DNA of 64,000 bases from Actinomycetes bacterium (GTDB lineage Bacteria > Actinomycetota > Actinomycetes > Actinomycetales > Microbacteriaceae). Every line of letters starts with the position of its first letter. Within the stretch, counting starts at the first letter, position 1. Shown here piece by piece: positions 23,751-31,740 of the stretch. The translations under genes and the position numbers were made by a program. The stretch covers positions 20,870 to 84,869 of the forward strand of contig JAEYZI010000092.1 of NCBI GenBank assembly GCA_023428065.1. The letters are read 5' to 3'. The notes below the pieces were generated by a model, which saw nothing but the letters and a program-made list of their open reading frames with translations, did not search any database and was not told where the DNA came from.

Positions 23751-24745
23751 TGAGCGCGCAGGATCCCGTCGTCGCGCCGCCGCCCTACACGGTCGGCGGC
23801 CAGCCGGGCGCCCCGCGCCCGCCCGTCGAGGATCCCGCGCCGTACCACCGGCTCTTCCGCACGAGTCCGCGCTACGCGTGGTGGCGTCCGCTCGTCGCGC
23901 TCGCGCTCTTCATCGCGTTCTTCCTCGCGCTGTCGGTCGCGGTCGCGATCGTGTGGTTCATCGTCGCCCTCGTGACGCGCGACGTCGAGGTCGAGGTGCT
24001 CCTCGACCAGAACGCGCTCCTCGCGCATCTGAGCGACACCTCGAATCCGCTGAGCCTGGCCTACCTGCTCGCCTCGGTCGGCGTCATGCTCCCGTGCGTC
24101 CCGCTCGCGATGCTGTGCGCCGGGCTTCGACCGGTCGGCCTGCGCCACTCGGTGGCGTTCCGGCTGCGCTGGCGCTGGCTGCTGTGGTGCGTGTGGCCCG
24201 CGCTCGTCATCACGATCCTCAACAGCGCCCTCTCGTTCCTGCCGCTCGCCTTCGGCGAGACGCTCGACCCGGTGCCCGTCGAGGCGGGCGCATTCGCGGC
24301 ATCCGTCGTCGTCATCCTCCTGCTCGTGCCGGTCCAGGCGGCGGCCGAGGAGTACGTCTTCCGCGGGCTCATCCCGCAGGCGCTCGGCGCGTGGATCCGC
24401 CCCGCCTGGATCGGCATCGTGCTCTCGACGATCATCTTCACCGTCGGTCACACGCAGTACGAGCTGTGGGGGATGCTGTCGGTCGCCGTCATGGGGGCGG
24501 GCTTCGCGATCGTCACGTGGCGCACGGGCGGGCTCGAGGCCGCCATCGCCCTGCACGTCGTGAACAACGTCATCTCCTTCCTGCTGCTCACGAGCGGTGT
24601 GCTCGGCACGACGGTGATGAGCTCCGAGGGGAGCGGCCCGCTCGCACCCCTCACCCAGCTCGTCTTCACGGTGGCCTACCTCGCGTGGGTGGAGCTCGGG
24701 GTGCGCCGGCAGGGGATCGCGCGGGCCCGCGAGCTCGAGGCCTGA
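23750..24745 (+). CDS. CPBP-family intramembrane metalloprotease
   Basis: A 331-residue membrane protein of the CPBP (CAAX protease and bacteriocin-processing, Abi) family. After a proline-rich cytosolic front of about 40 residues come some eight membrane segments. The glutamate pair and arginine are in AAEEYVFRGLIPQ, the second motif is FTVGHTQYE, and the third is ALHVVNNVI. These are the metal-binding residues of the family. ATG 23750 shares one base with the glyS stop. The substrate is unknown. Confidence 0.88.
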   Translation: MSAQDPVVAPPPYTVGGQPGAPRPPVEDPAPYHRLFRTSPRYAWWRPLVALALFIAFFLALSVAVAIVWFIVALVTRDVEVEVLLDQNALLAHLSDTSNPLSLAYLLASVGVMLPCVPLAMLCAGLRPVGLRHSVAFRLRWRWLLWCVWPALVITILNSALSFLPLAFGETLDPVPVEAGAFAASVVVILLLVPVQAAAEEYVFRGLIPQALGAWIRPAWIGIVLSTIIFTVGHTQYELWGMLSVAVMGAGFAIVTWRTGGLEAAIALHVVNNVISFLLLTSGVLGTTVMSSEGSGPLAPLTQLVFTVAYLAWVELGVRRQGIARARELEA

Positions 24746-24766
24746 TCGGCCGGCAGCTAGCCGATC
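24744..24766. terminator. Bidirectional hairpin between convergent genes
   Basis: GATCGGC (24744-24750) and GCCGATC (24760-24766) make a 7-bp stem with a 9-nt loop. It touches the stop codons of both the CPBP gene and the convergent pyruvyl transferase gene. It has no T-run. Confidence 0.5.
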
Positions 24767-26022
24767 GCCGCGACGGTGCTCGCGAGCCCGTCGACGTTGC
24801 GTCGAGCGCGCTCGACGACGCCCGGGAGGGTGCGCGCGATCGCGGCGCGCGTCGCCGATCCGGCAGGCAGGGCGGTCTCGAGCACGGCGACGATGCGCGC
24901 ACCGAGGTCGTCGGCGGGGGCGACGCACAGCTCGGGCGCCTCGAGCGACACCATGAGCCCCTCGACCTTGCCCTGCGTCGCGACCGTGACGGCGGGCACA
25001 CCCGCGAGCATCGACATGATCGCGAGGTGCATCCGCCCCGTGACCGTGATCGCCGCCGTGCGGGCGAGCCCGCGGATCTCGCGCGGCGTCCGCAGGCCCT
25101 CGACGAGCACGACCGACGGATCGCCCGCCGCCTCGACCACGGCTCGGCAGATGGGCAGGTCGTCCGCTCCCGGGCGCGACACGTGGGGGAGCACGACGAC
25201 CCCGAGGCCGTGGCCCCGCAGCGCGTCGACGACCCGCAGGTACTCGCCGAGCTGCGAGGAGACCTCGCCCACGAGCCCGCTCGCGTTGACGATCGCGAAC
25301 GGGCGGCCCTCGAGCCGGGCGGCGACCTCCTCGGCGAGCGCGTCGTCCGCGCTCTCGGCGGTGAAGACGATGTCGGCCGTGAGCACCGGATCGCGGAAGC
25401 CGTCGCGCGCGGCGCGTTCCGCCGAGACGGGATCGCGCAGCAGCATCCGCACCCCCGCGGCCTCCGCGCGGAGCACGGCCTCGAGGGCGGCGGGATGGGG
25501 CGCGGCGTTCCAGCTGAAGCCGAGCACCCGCGTGTCGACTCCGCGCCGTGCGCCGAGCCGCGCGATGTCGGCGCGAGCGATCGAGGCGCCCGGCACGTAG
25601 GCGCCGTCCATGACGTCGGCCCCGAGGACGCTGAGCGAGACCGCAGAGTCGAGGAGGCGTGCGAAGCGACGCACATCGCGCGCGTGGCCGACGGCGCCGC
25701 CGTAGACGAGCGACGGGAGCGGCACGACCCGAACGCGCCGGGCGGCGTCGCGTGGCACGACGACGTCGCCCGGTCGACGAGTCACGACGACGACCTCGCC
25801 CGGCACCGCCTCGGCGAACGCCTCGACGAGCGCCTGGTCGCCGATGTTGCCGTGGCCGGGTGGCGCGACGAGGACGTGCGCGGACCTCGCGGCGGTGCGT
25901 GCGGGGGTCATGACGGCGGCCGTCGCGCCGGCGACGCGTCGCAGCCCGGGGGAGGAGAGCGCCGCGCGCACGCGCGAGGCGAGTGCACCGGCAGGGGTCG
26001 CGGGGTCCCGAGGGGTGGACAT
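24757..26022 (-). CDS. Polysaccharide pyruvyl transferase family protein
   Basis: A 421-residue protein of the CsaB-like family that adds ketal-linked pyruvate to sugars of cell-surface polymers. Family marks include APPGHGNIGDQALVEAFAEA near 50-70, VLGADVMDGAYVPG, LRDPVSAERA and TVTGRMHLAIMSMLAGVPAV. No signal or membrane segment is obvious, so it should act in the cytoplasm. ATG 26022 is leaderless (TATCGT ends 6 nt upstream). It is divergent from the acetyltransferase gene at 26164 and marks the left edge of the exopolysaccharide locus. Confidence 0.88.
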   Translation of the reverse strand: MSTPRDPATPAGALASRVRAALSSPGLRRVAGATAAVMTPARTAARSAHVLVAPPGHGNIGDQALVEAFAEAVPGEVVVVTRRPGDVVVPRDAARRVRVVPLPSLVYGGAVGHARDVRRFARLLDSAVSLSVLGADVMDGAYVPGASIARADIARLGARRGVDTRVLGFSWNAAPHPAALEAVLRAEAAGVRMLLRDPVSAERAARDGFRDPVLTADIVFTAESADDALAEEVAARLEGRPFAIVNASGLVGEVSSQLGEYLRVVDALRGHGLGVVVLPHVSRPGADDLPICRAVVEAAGDPSVVLVEGLRTPREIRGLARTAAITVTGRMHLAIMSMLAGVPAVTVATQGKVEGLMVSLEAPELCVAPADDLGARIVAVLETALPAGSATRAAIARTLPGVVERARRNVDGLASTVAAIG

Positions 26023-26066
26023 GGGCCGACGATAGCCGCGCGGTGTTCCCCCGGATCGGGTGGCGT

Positions 26067-26127
26067 GTAAACGCGACGTAAATTCCATGTGACCCCCGGC
26101 CGGGGGGTACGAGCGTGCGGCTATGGT
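26067..26127 (+). promoter_or_regulatory. Exopolysaccharide promoter region with 20-bp element and C/G inverted repeat
   Basis: GTAAACGCGACGTAAATTCC (26067-26086) matches a segment before ugd (46742-46761) at 15 of 20 positions. It is followed by CCCCC-GGCC-GGGGGG (26093-26107), an inverted repeat also found in similar form at 27936 and 46763. TATGGT (26122-26127) is the likely -10 for the gene at 26164. Confidence 0.45.
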
Positions 26128-26163
26128 GGCTGCGCGGGATGAGACCCCGGCAAGGAGACGTCG

Positions 26164-26721
26164 ATGAACGTGCTCGGATTTCTGATGGGTCTGCAACGTG
26201 CCAGAGACGCCGCGTTCAGCGTGATGGCGGCTCCGGGCTTCCACGCCTTCGGGCGCGGCTCGCGCATCCTGCTGCCGTTCCGCACGGGGAATCCCGACCT
26301 CATCGCGATCGGAGCGGGCGTCATCATCGGCCCCGGCTCGTGGCTCATGACGCCCGAGCGCACGCATCCCGCGCCCGTCATCGAGCTGCACGATCGCGCC
26401 CGCATCAACCAGACCTCCATCACGGCCGTGCAGAGCGTCGTCATCGAAGAGGGCGTCGACATCGCGCGCGGGTGCTACATCACCGACCACTCGCACGGCT
26501 TCGACGAACCCGACTCGTTCATCCGCGACCAGCCGCTCGTGCGCGTCGCGCCCGTGCGGATCCGCCGAGGCGCGTGGCTCGGGCAGAACGTCGTCGTGCT
26601 CCCGGGCGTCACGATCGGCGAGAACGCCGTCGTCGGGGCCAACAGCGTGGTGCGCGAGGACGTCCCCGCGCGCGCCGTGGTGGCGGGCGCGCCCGCCCGA
26701 CTCATCCGGCAGCTCACGTGA
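26164..26721 (+). CDS. Left-handed beta-helix (hexapeptide) O-acetyltransferase
   Basis: A 185-residue protein made of hexapeptide repeats (for example NPDLIAIGAGVIIGPGSW, then IEEGVDIARGCYI and VRIRRGAWLGQNVVVLPG). This is the fold of maltose/galactoside O-acetyltransferases that work on polysaccharide sugars with acetyl-CoA. The catalytic histidine is probably in ITDHSHGFD (near 104-108). ATG 26164 has AAGGAG 6 nt upstream. Its stop overlaps the next gene (GTGA). It is the first gene of the plus-strand left block of the exopolysaccharide locus. Confidence 0.9.
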   Translation: MNVLGFLMGLQRARDAAFSVMAAPGFHAFGRGSRILLPFRTGNPDLIAIGAGVIIGPGSWLMTPERTHPAPVIELHDRARINQTSITAVQSVVIEEGVDIARGCYITDHSHGFDEPDSFIRDQPLVRVAPVRIRRGAWLGQNVVVLPGVTIGENAVVGANSVVREDVPARAVVAGAPARLIRQLT

Positions 26722-27890
26722 GCGGCGCGGCGGGCCACGAGGTCGTCTTCACGTTCTCGTATGAGACGTGGGACGACGCCGTGCGCCGCGGGATGATGCG
26801 GCCGCCGGACCGGCTCGCCTCGGCGCTCATCGCCGACCCGCAGGTGCGCGACGTCGTCATCGCGAATCCCTACCGCTGGTGGCCCGGGGTCGCGGCGCGG
26901 CGGATCCTCGGCACGGGGGCGGAGTTCCCGGACGTCGCCGGCCGCCGCCTGCTGCAGCCCTGGCGGGTGCGGGACCGCCGCGACCCCGTCGACCTCGAGG
27001 CGCTCGAGGCGCGCTACCGCGCCTACGGTTCCGCGCTCGCGCGCGCGTCCCGGCGCGCGGGCCATACCCGCCCCGTGCTCCTCACGACGCATCCGCTCGT
27101 CGCGGGATTCGGCCGCACCGACTGGGCGACCCGCACGGTGTACTTCGGACGCGACGACTGGACGAGCTTCCCGGGGCGCGCCCCGCACTGGCCGGCCTAC
27201 CGCGAGGCGTACCGCCGCATCGCACTGAGCGGCATGCCCGTCGCCGCGGTCTCGGCCGAGATCGTCGAGCGCATCGCGCCGCGGGGGCCCGGAGTCGTCG
27301 TGCCGAACGGTGTCGAGGTGGCCGAGTGGGTCGGAAGCGCGCCGACGGCGCCCGCGTGGTTCGACGCGATCCCGGGACCCCGTCTCGTCTACGTCGGCAC
27401 GATCGACGACCGGCTCGACGCCGCGGGGGTCGCCGCGCTCGCGCGCGCCCGGCCCGACGTCTCCATCGTGCTGCTCGGGCACGTCGCGGCGCCCGACCAC
27501 ATCGCGCCCGTGAGCGGGCTGCCCAATGTCGTCGTGCATCCCGCCGTGGGGCGGGCCGAGCTCGTCGCGGTGCTGCGCAACTGCGACGCAGCGCTCGTCG
27601 CCCACCGCGTCACGCCTCTCACCGAGGCGATGAGCCCGCTCAAGGCGTACGAATACCTTGCCGGGGGCGCCCCGGTGCTCTCGGTCGACCTTCCGCCCAT
27701 GCGCGGGATCGACGAGCGCGTTCTGCTCGCCCCGAGCGTCGCGGATTTCGTCGACGCGGTCGACGACGCGCTCGCGCTCGGCCGCGCCGACGAGGGGGAG
27801 CGGATGCGCTTCGTCGCCGAGAACTCGTGGGAGTCGCGGCACCGCGCCGTCTTCGACCTGCTCTACGGCCGCGTCAATGTGTCGGGCTGA
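26718..27890 (+). CDS. Glycosyltransferase, GT-B fold (family 4-like)
   Basis: A 390-residue glycosyltransferase. The acceptor half includes FTFSYETWDDAV and VLLTTHPLVAGFG. The donor half starts with VVVPNGVEVAEW and LVYVGTIDDRLD. It continues with VVVHPAVGRAELVAVLRNCD and ends with SPLKAYEYLAGGAPVLSVDL, the nucleotide-sugar-binding E-x7-E-like region. The length is normal for this family. GTG 26718 overlaps the acetyltransferase stop. The sugar is not predictable. Confidence 0.88.
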   Translation: MSGAAGHEVVFTFSYETWDDAVRRGMMRPPDRLASALIADPQVRDVVIANPYRWWPGVAARRILGTGAEFPDVAGRRLLQPWRVRDRRDPVDLEALEARYRAYGSALARASRRAGHTRPVLLTTHPLVAGFGRTDWATRTVYFGRDDWTSFPGRAPHWPAYREAYRRIALSGMPVAAVSAEIVERIAPRGPGVVVPNGVEVAEWVGSAPTAPAWFDAIPGPRLVYVGTIDDRLDAAGVAALARARPDVSIVLLGHVAAPDHIAPVSGLPNVVVHPAVGRAELVAVLRNCDAALVAHRVTPLTEAMSPLKAYEYLAGGAPVLSVDLPPMRGIDERVLLAPSVADFVDAVDDALALGRADEGERMRFVAENSWESRHRAVFDLLYGRVNVSG

Positions 27891-27935
27891 TTTCACCGCC
27901 GAGAACTCTCCGTGACGAACCCCTCGCGAGTCTTG

Positions 27936-28102
27936 CCCCCCGTCCGGGGGGACGTCTAGCGTCGGTGTCCTACCCCCTCCGGATGCACCCCGATTGCCGC
28001 CGGAACGACCGTTCACGGTCGTCCGTCCCGCTGTCACCGGTGACATCCGCGCGGTAGCCGACCGCGGACCGCCGTGCGGAGTCTCCGAGTCCCCCACTCG
28101 GA
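27936..28102 (+). promoter_or_regulatory. Structured upstream/leader region of the priming sugar transferase
   Basis: Within 223 non-coding bases are four inverted repeats: CCCCCC-GTCC-GGGGGG (27936-27951), ACGACCGT/ACGGTCGT (28005-28012/28015-28022), the 14-bp palindrome TGTCACCGGTGACA (28032-28045) and TCCGAGT/ACTCGGA (28084-28090/28096-28102). The last one reaches into the Shine-Dalgarno GAAGG. TAGCGT (27957-27962) is a possible -10. Regulation at both DNA and RNA level is plausible. Confidence 0.5.
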
Positions 28103-28113
28103 AGGCATCCCCT

Positions 28114-29607
28114 ATGTCCGGAATCACCCCCACCCTGCCGCCGATCGCGTTCGCGCCGAACAGGGCGCCGGGAGGCGAGGGACGCGTGGTCGCCCAGCCC
28201 CGCCGGCTGGCGTGGCCGCACCGGCTCACGCGCGGGATCGCGGCGACCGACCTCGTCGCGATCGGCGTGAGTCTCGTCGTCGCCCAGCTCGTGAGATTCG
28301 GTGCGGGCGACGTGCGCGGCGGCACGATCGACGCCCTGTACCTCGGGGTGGCGATCGCGATCGCGGTGCTCTGGATGGTGAGCCTGTCGGCGACGCGCTC
28401 GCGCGACATCCGCGTGATCGCCGTGGGCATGCTCGAGTACCAGCGGGTCGTCAACGCGACGCTCTGGACCTTCGGGCTGCTCGCGATCCTCTCCTTCCTC
28501 GCCCAGCTCGAGGTCGCGCGCGGCTACCTCGCGGTCGCGCTCCCCGTGGGGCTCACCCTCCTGCTCGCCGGCCGCATGACGTGGCGCCGTACTCTCAACT
28601 CCCTCCGGCGGGCGGGCAGGTGCCTCACGGGCGCGATCGTCGTCGGCCCGGCCGCCGACGTCGAACGGGTCGTCGAGCAGCTGCGTGTGAACCTCCGCGC
28701 GGGCTACCGTCCCATCGGCGTCGTCGTCACCGACGGCCGACGACTGCACGGCGAGCCGCTGCCCTCGGTGGGTATCGACGAGCTCCCCGAGATCTCGCGT
28801 CGCACGCGCACGCGCGCGGTCATGATCGCGGGCAACCTCCCGGGCGGTCGGGAGCAGATCCGCGAGCTCGGCTGGCAGCTCGAGAACGCGAAGACCGAGC
28901 TGATCCTCGTGTCGCGACTCACCGACGTCGCGGGCCCGCGGATGCACCTGCGGCCCGTGCAGGACCTGCCGATGGTGCACGTCGACCTCCCGCAGTACTC
29001 GGGGGTCAACCATGCGATCAAGCGCGTCATGGACGTGACGGCGGCGTCCGCCGCGCTCGTGCTCCTCGCGCCCCTGCTCGCCCTGCTCGCGATGGCGATC
29101 CGGCTCTCGAGCGAGGGCCCCGTGATCTTCCGCCAGACCCGTGTGGGCCTCCAAGGGCGCACCTTCACGATGTTCAAGTTCCGCTCGATGGTCGTCGACG
29201 CGGAGGACAGGCTCGCCGAGCTGCAGTCGGAGCGCGACGCGGGCAACGACGTGCTCTTCAAGATCAAGGACGACCCGCGCGTCACCCCCATCGGTCGCAT
29301 CATGCGGCGCTTCTCCCTCGACGAGCTTCCCCAGTTCGTGAACGTGCTGATCGGCGACATGAGCCTCATCGGCCCCCGCCCTCCGCTCCCTGCCGAGGTC
29401 GAGCTCTACGAGGACCGCGTCAACCGGCGCCTCCTCATCAAGCCCGGCATCACGGGCCTCTGGCAGGTGTCGGGCCGCTCGAACCTCAGCTGGGAGGACA
29501 GCGTCAAGCTCGACCTCTCCTACGTGGAGAACTGGTCCGTGACGGGCGACCTCCTCATCCTCCTCAAGACCATCCGTGCCGTCTTCCGCTCGGAAGGCGC
29601 CTACTGA
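28114..29607 (+). CDS. Undecaprenyl-phosphate sugar phosphotransferase (WbaP/ExoY family)
   Basis: Starts repeat-unit synthesis by moving a sugar-1-phosphate onto the lipid carrier. The 497-residue membrane protein has four N-terminal membrane segments (about 35-170), a cytoplasmic nucleotide-binding-like middle part, and a re-entrant helix (IKRVMDVTAASAALVLLAPL) before the catalytic domain. FRQTRVGLQGRTFTMFKFRS and LDELPQFVNVLIGDMSLIGP are hallmarks, followed by KPGITGLWQVSGRS. ATG 28114 has GAAGG upstream. A GTG or ATG further upstream in the open frame is not supported. Confidence 0.95.
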   Translation: MSGITPTLPPIAFAPNRAPGGEGRVVAQPRRLAWPHRLTRGIAATDLVAIGVSLVVAQLVRFGAGDVRGGTIDALYLGVAIAIAVLWMVSLSATRSRDIRVIAVGMLEYQRVVNATLWTFGLLAILSFLAQLEVARGYLAVALPVGLTLLLAGRMTWRRTLNSLRRAGRCLTGAIVVGPAADVERVVEQLRVNLRAGYRPIGVVVTDGRRLHGEPLPSVGIDELPEISRRTRTRAVMIAGNLPGGREQIRELGWQLENAKTELILVSRLTDVAGPRMHLRPVQDLPMVHVDLPQYSGVNHAIKRVMDVTAASAALVLLAPLLALLAMAIRLSSEGPVIFRQTRVGLQGRTFTMFKFRSMVVDAEDRLAELQSERDAGNDVLFKIKDDPRVTPIGRIMRRFSLDELPQFVNVLIGDMSLIGPRPPLPAEVELYEDRVNRRLLIKPGITGLWQVSGRSNLSWEDSVKLDLSYVENWSVTGDLLILLKTIRAVFRSEGAY

Positions 29608-29619
29608 CAGGAGCACCGC

Positions 29620-30585
29620 ATGTCGTCGACCCTTCTCATCTGCTCCGGTGGCGGCCACCTCAAGCAGCTCTTCACCCTCGCGCCGCGGCTCGGCATCGCC
29701 CCGGAGGACCAGCTCTGGGCGACGTTCGAGAACGGGCTCTCCTCGAGCCTCCTCCGCGACCGCCGCGTCGTGTACGTGCCGTTCGCCGCTCCCCGCGACG
29801 CCTGGAACACCGGTCGGATCGCCTTCGCGGTGCGTCGGCTGCTCGACACGGAGGACATCGGCCGTGTCGTGAGCACGGGCGCGAGCCCCGCGGTCGCGGC
29901 GCTCCCGCAGGCGGCCTGGCGGGGACTGCCGACGCACTACATCGAGTCCGCGGCGCGCGCCGACGGTCCGTCGCTGTCGGGCAAGATCGTCGCGCGCGTG
30001 CCGGGTGTGCGGACCTACACGCAGTACCCGGGCTGGGCGGGCGAGCGCTGGTCGTGGCGAGGCGCGATCTTCGACGCGTTCGAGAGCGGACCCACCCGGC
30101 CGGTCGGCGGCATCCGTCGCGCGGTCGTCTCGCTCGGGACGCAGGACGGGTACGGGTTCGACCGTCTCGTGGCGGCGCTCGCGCCCCTGCTCGCCGGCGC
30201 GGAAGTTCTATGGCAGACCGGCCCGCAGGACGTGAGCCGCTTCGGCGTCGAGGGGCGCGCGAGCGTGCCCCACGCGGAGCTCGCCGCCGCGATCGCGGAG
30301 GCCGACGTCGTGGTCTCGCACGCGGGTGTCGGCGCCGCTCTCACGGCGATCGAGGCGGGCCGCTGCCCTGTGCTGGTGCCCCGGCTCGCCCGGTTCGACG
30401 AGCACATCGACGATCACCAGGTTCAGATCGCGCAGGAGCTCGACCGGCGCGGACTCGCGATCGCCGCGGCCCCCGAGCAGCTCGACGAGGCCCTCCTGCT
30501 GCGCGCCGCGAGCAGTTCGACGCGCACGGTCGGGCAGGCCGCGCCGTTCGCACTCGACGAGTCGGCGTCCGCCTCGGCCGCGTGA
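29620..30585 (+). CDS. Fused Alg14/Alg13-like glycosyltransferase
   Basis: A 321-residue protein. The N-terminal half looks like Alg14/PssD (LLICSGGGHLKQLFTLAPRL and VVSTGASPAVAALPQAAWRG), the membrane-anchoring acceptor part. The C-terminal half looks like Alg13/PssE or the MurG donor domain (AVVSLGTQDGYGFDRLVAAL, then VVSHAGVGAALTAIEAGRCP). In many bacteria these are two genes. Fusion gives a complete GT-B enzyme that would add the second sugar after the priming enzyme. It follows that gene by 12 bp, with a good ribosome site (CAGGAG). Confidence 0.88.
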   Translation: MSSTLLICSGGGHLKQLFTLAPRLGIAPEDQLWATFENGLSSSLLRDRRVVYVPFAAPRDAWNTGRIAFAVRRLLDTEDIGRVVSTGASPAVAALPQAAWRGLPTHYIESAARADGPSLSGKIVARVPGVRTYTQYPGWAGERWSWRGAIFDAFESGPTRPVGGIRRAVVSLGTQDGYGFDRLVAALAPLLAGAEVLWQTGPQDVSRFGVEGRASVPHAELAAAIAEADVVVSHAGVGAALTAIEAGRCPVLVPRLARFDEHIDDHQVQIAQELDRRGLAIAAAPEQLDEALLLRAASSSTRTVGQAAPFALDESASASAA

Positions 30586-30591
30586 GGCGCA

Positions 30592-31740
30592 TCACCCGCC
30601 GACGGTCGCCCCGGCGACGTCGGCGGGGATCGCGTGCCCGTCGATGTCCGTCGGCGCGGGTCTCGTCGTTCCCACGGGCGTGATGAGCGCCTGGGCGGCG
30701 TCGACGGGTGCGAGGTCGCCGGCGTGCCTGTCTCGGGGTTCGTACTCACCCGTGCGGTTCCCGTCGGCGTCCAGCCAGCCGGGCGTTCGGCACATGCGCG
30801 TGTTCCACGCGAGCACGAGCGAGTTCGTGATGCGCGAGCCACACTCGCTCAGGTAGGCGACGACGTTGCGGTCGAAGACCGCGCCCTTCGCCGAACCCCA
30901 GCGCACCGAGCCGTCGAGGAAGGTGTTGTTGCGCACGACGAGATCGCTCACGTCCTGCTCGCGCAGCTCGGCGGCCGAACCGCCCCCGCACAGCGACGAC
31001 TTCACGACGCAGCCCTGCACGTAGTTCGACTCGATGAGCAGCCCCTGGATGCCGCGACCGCCCCCCGACAGGATGATGCCCGCGTTGTAGCAGTTCGCGA
31101 GGCGGTTGCCGCGGATGACGACCCGCTCGACGTCGAAGATCTGGATGCAGTCGGCGTGCCGCCCGTTGTCGCCCGACTGGTCGTAGTCGCGGATGACGGT
31201 GCTCTCGACGAGCACGTCGCTCGCGCGGGCGATCTGGATGCCGTCGACCGAGCTGCCGCCCTCGAGGAGGGAATCCCGCACCTCGATGCCGTCGGCCCGC
31301 ACGAACATGCCGCTGCCCGTCACGTGCACTCGTTCGGCCGTGCCGCCGTCGGAGCCCGGGTCGAACGAGAGGAGGCCGGCGACGGGGAGGTCGAGCAGGT
31401 GCACGTGCGGTGCCGCGATCCGGAGGCCCGTGACGACCGGCGCCGCGTCGGCCGCGGCCGTCACGACGACCGCGTCGTCGAAGGTCGCATAGCGCGGCAT
31501 CCCGTCGATCGCCAGGTCGCCGTAGTCGCCCGAGGTGAGCTCGATGCGCGTGCCGCCCCCTGCGCGCTCGAGCGCGTCGCGGAAGCCGCACGGCGCATCC
31601 CTCGAACAGTCGCCCGCCGCGTCGGGCGCCACGACGAGCACGCGGGGGCCCTCGGGCGGCGTCGGAACGCCGGCCTGCGCCGTGCACGCCGCGAGCAGCA
31701 GCACGCCGCACGCGGCGAGCGAGACGCGCGCCCACCTCAT
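30592..31740 (-). CDS. Secreted lipoprotein with right-handed parallel beta-helix
   Basis: A 382-residue protein with a lipoprotein signal (lipobox LAAC near 17-20). Its beta-helix is rich in asparagine turns: DGIQIARASDVLVESTVIRD, then RVVIRGNRLANCYNAGIILS and LVVRNNTFLDGS. This fold is used by pectate lyases, alginate epimerases and phage depolymerases. It is a close paralog of the protein at 45229. It is the last gene of the minus-strand operon, joined to the SGNH gene by ATGA. A role in trimming or modifying the exported polymer is inferred. Confidence 0.85.
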   Translation of the reverse strand: MRWARVSLAACGVLLLAACTAQAGVPTPPEGPRVLVVAPDAAGDCSRDAPCGFRDALERAGGGTRIELTSGDYGDLAIDGMPRYATFDDAVVVTAAADAAPVVTGLRIAAPHVHLLDLPVAGLLSFDPGSDGGTAERVHVTGSGMFVRADGIEVRDSLLEGGSSVDGIQIARASDVLVESTVIRDYDQSGDNGRHADCIQIFDVERVVIRGNRLANCYNAGIILSGGGRGIQGLLIESNYVQGCVVKSSLCGGGSAAELREQDVSDLVVRNNTFLDGSVRWGSAKGAVFDRNVVAYLSECGSRITNSLVLAWNTRMCRTPGWLDADGNRTGEYEPRDRHAGDLAPVDAAQALITPVGTTRPAPTDIDGHAIPADVAGATVGG

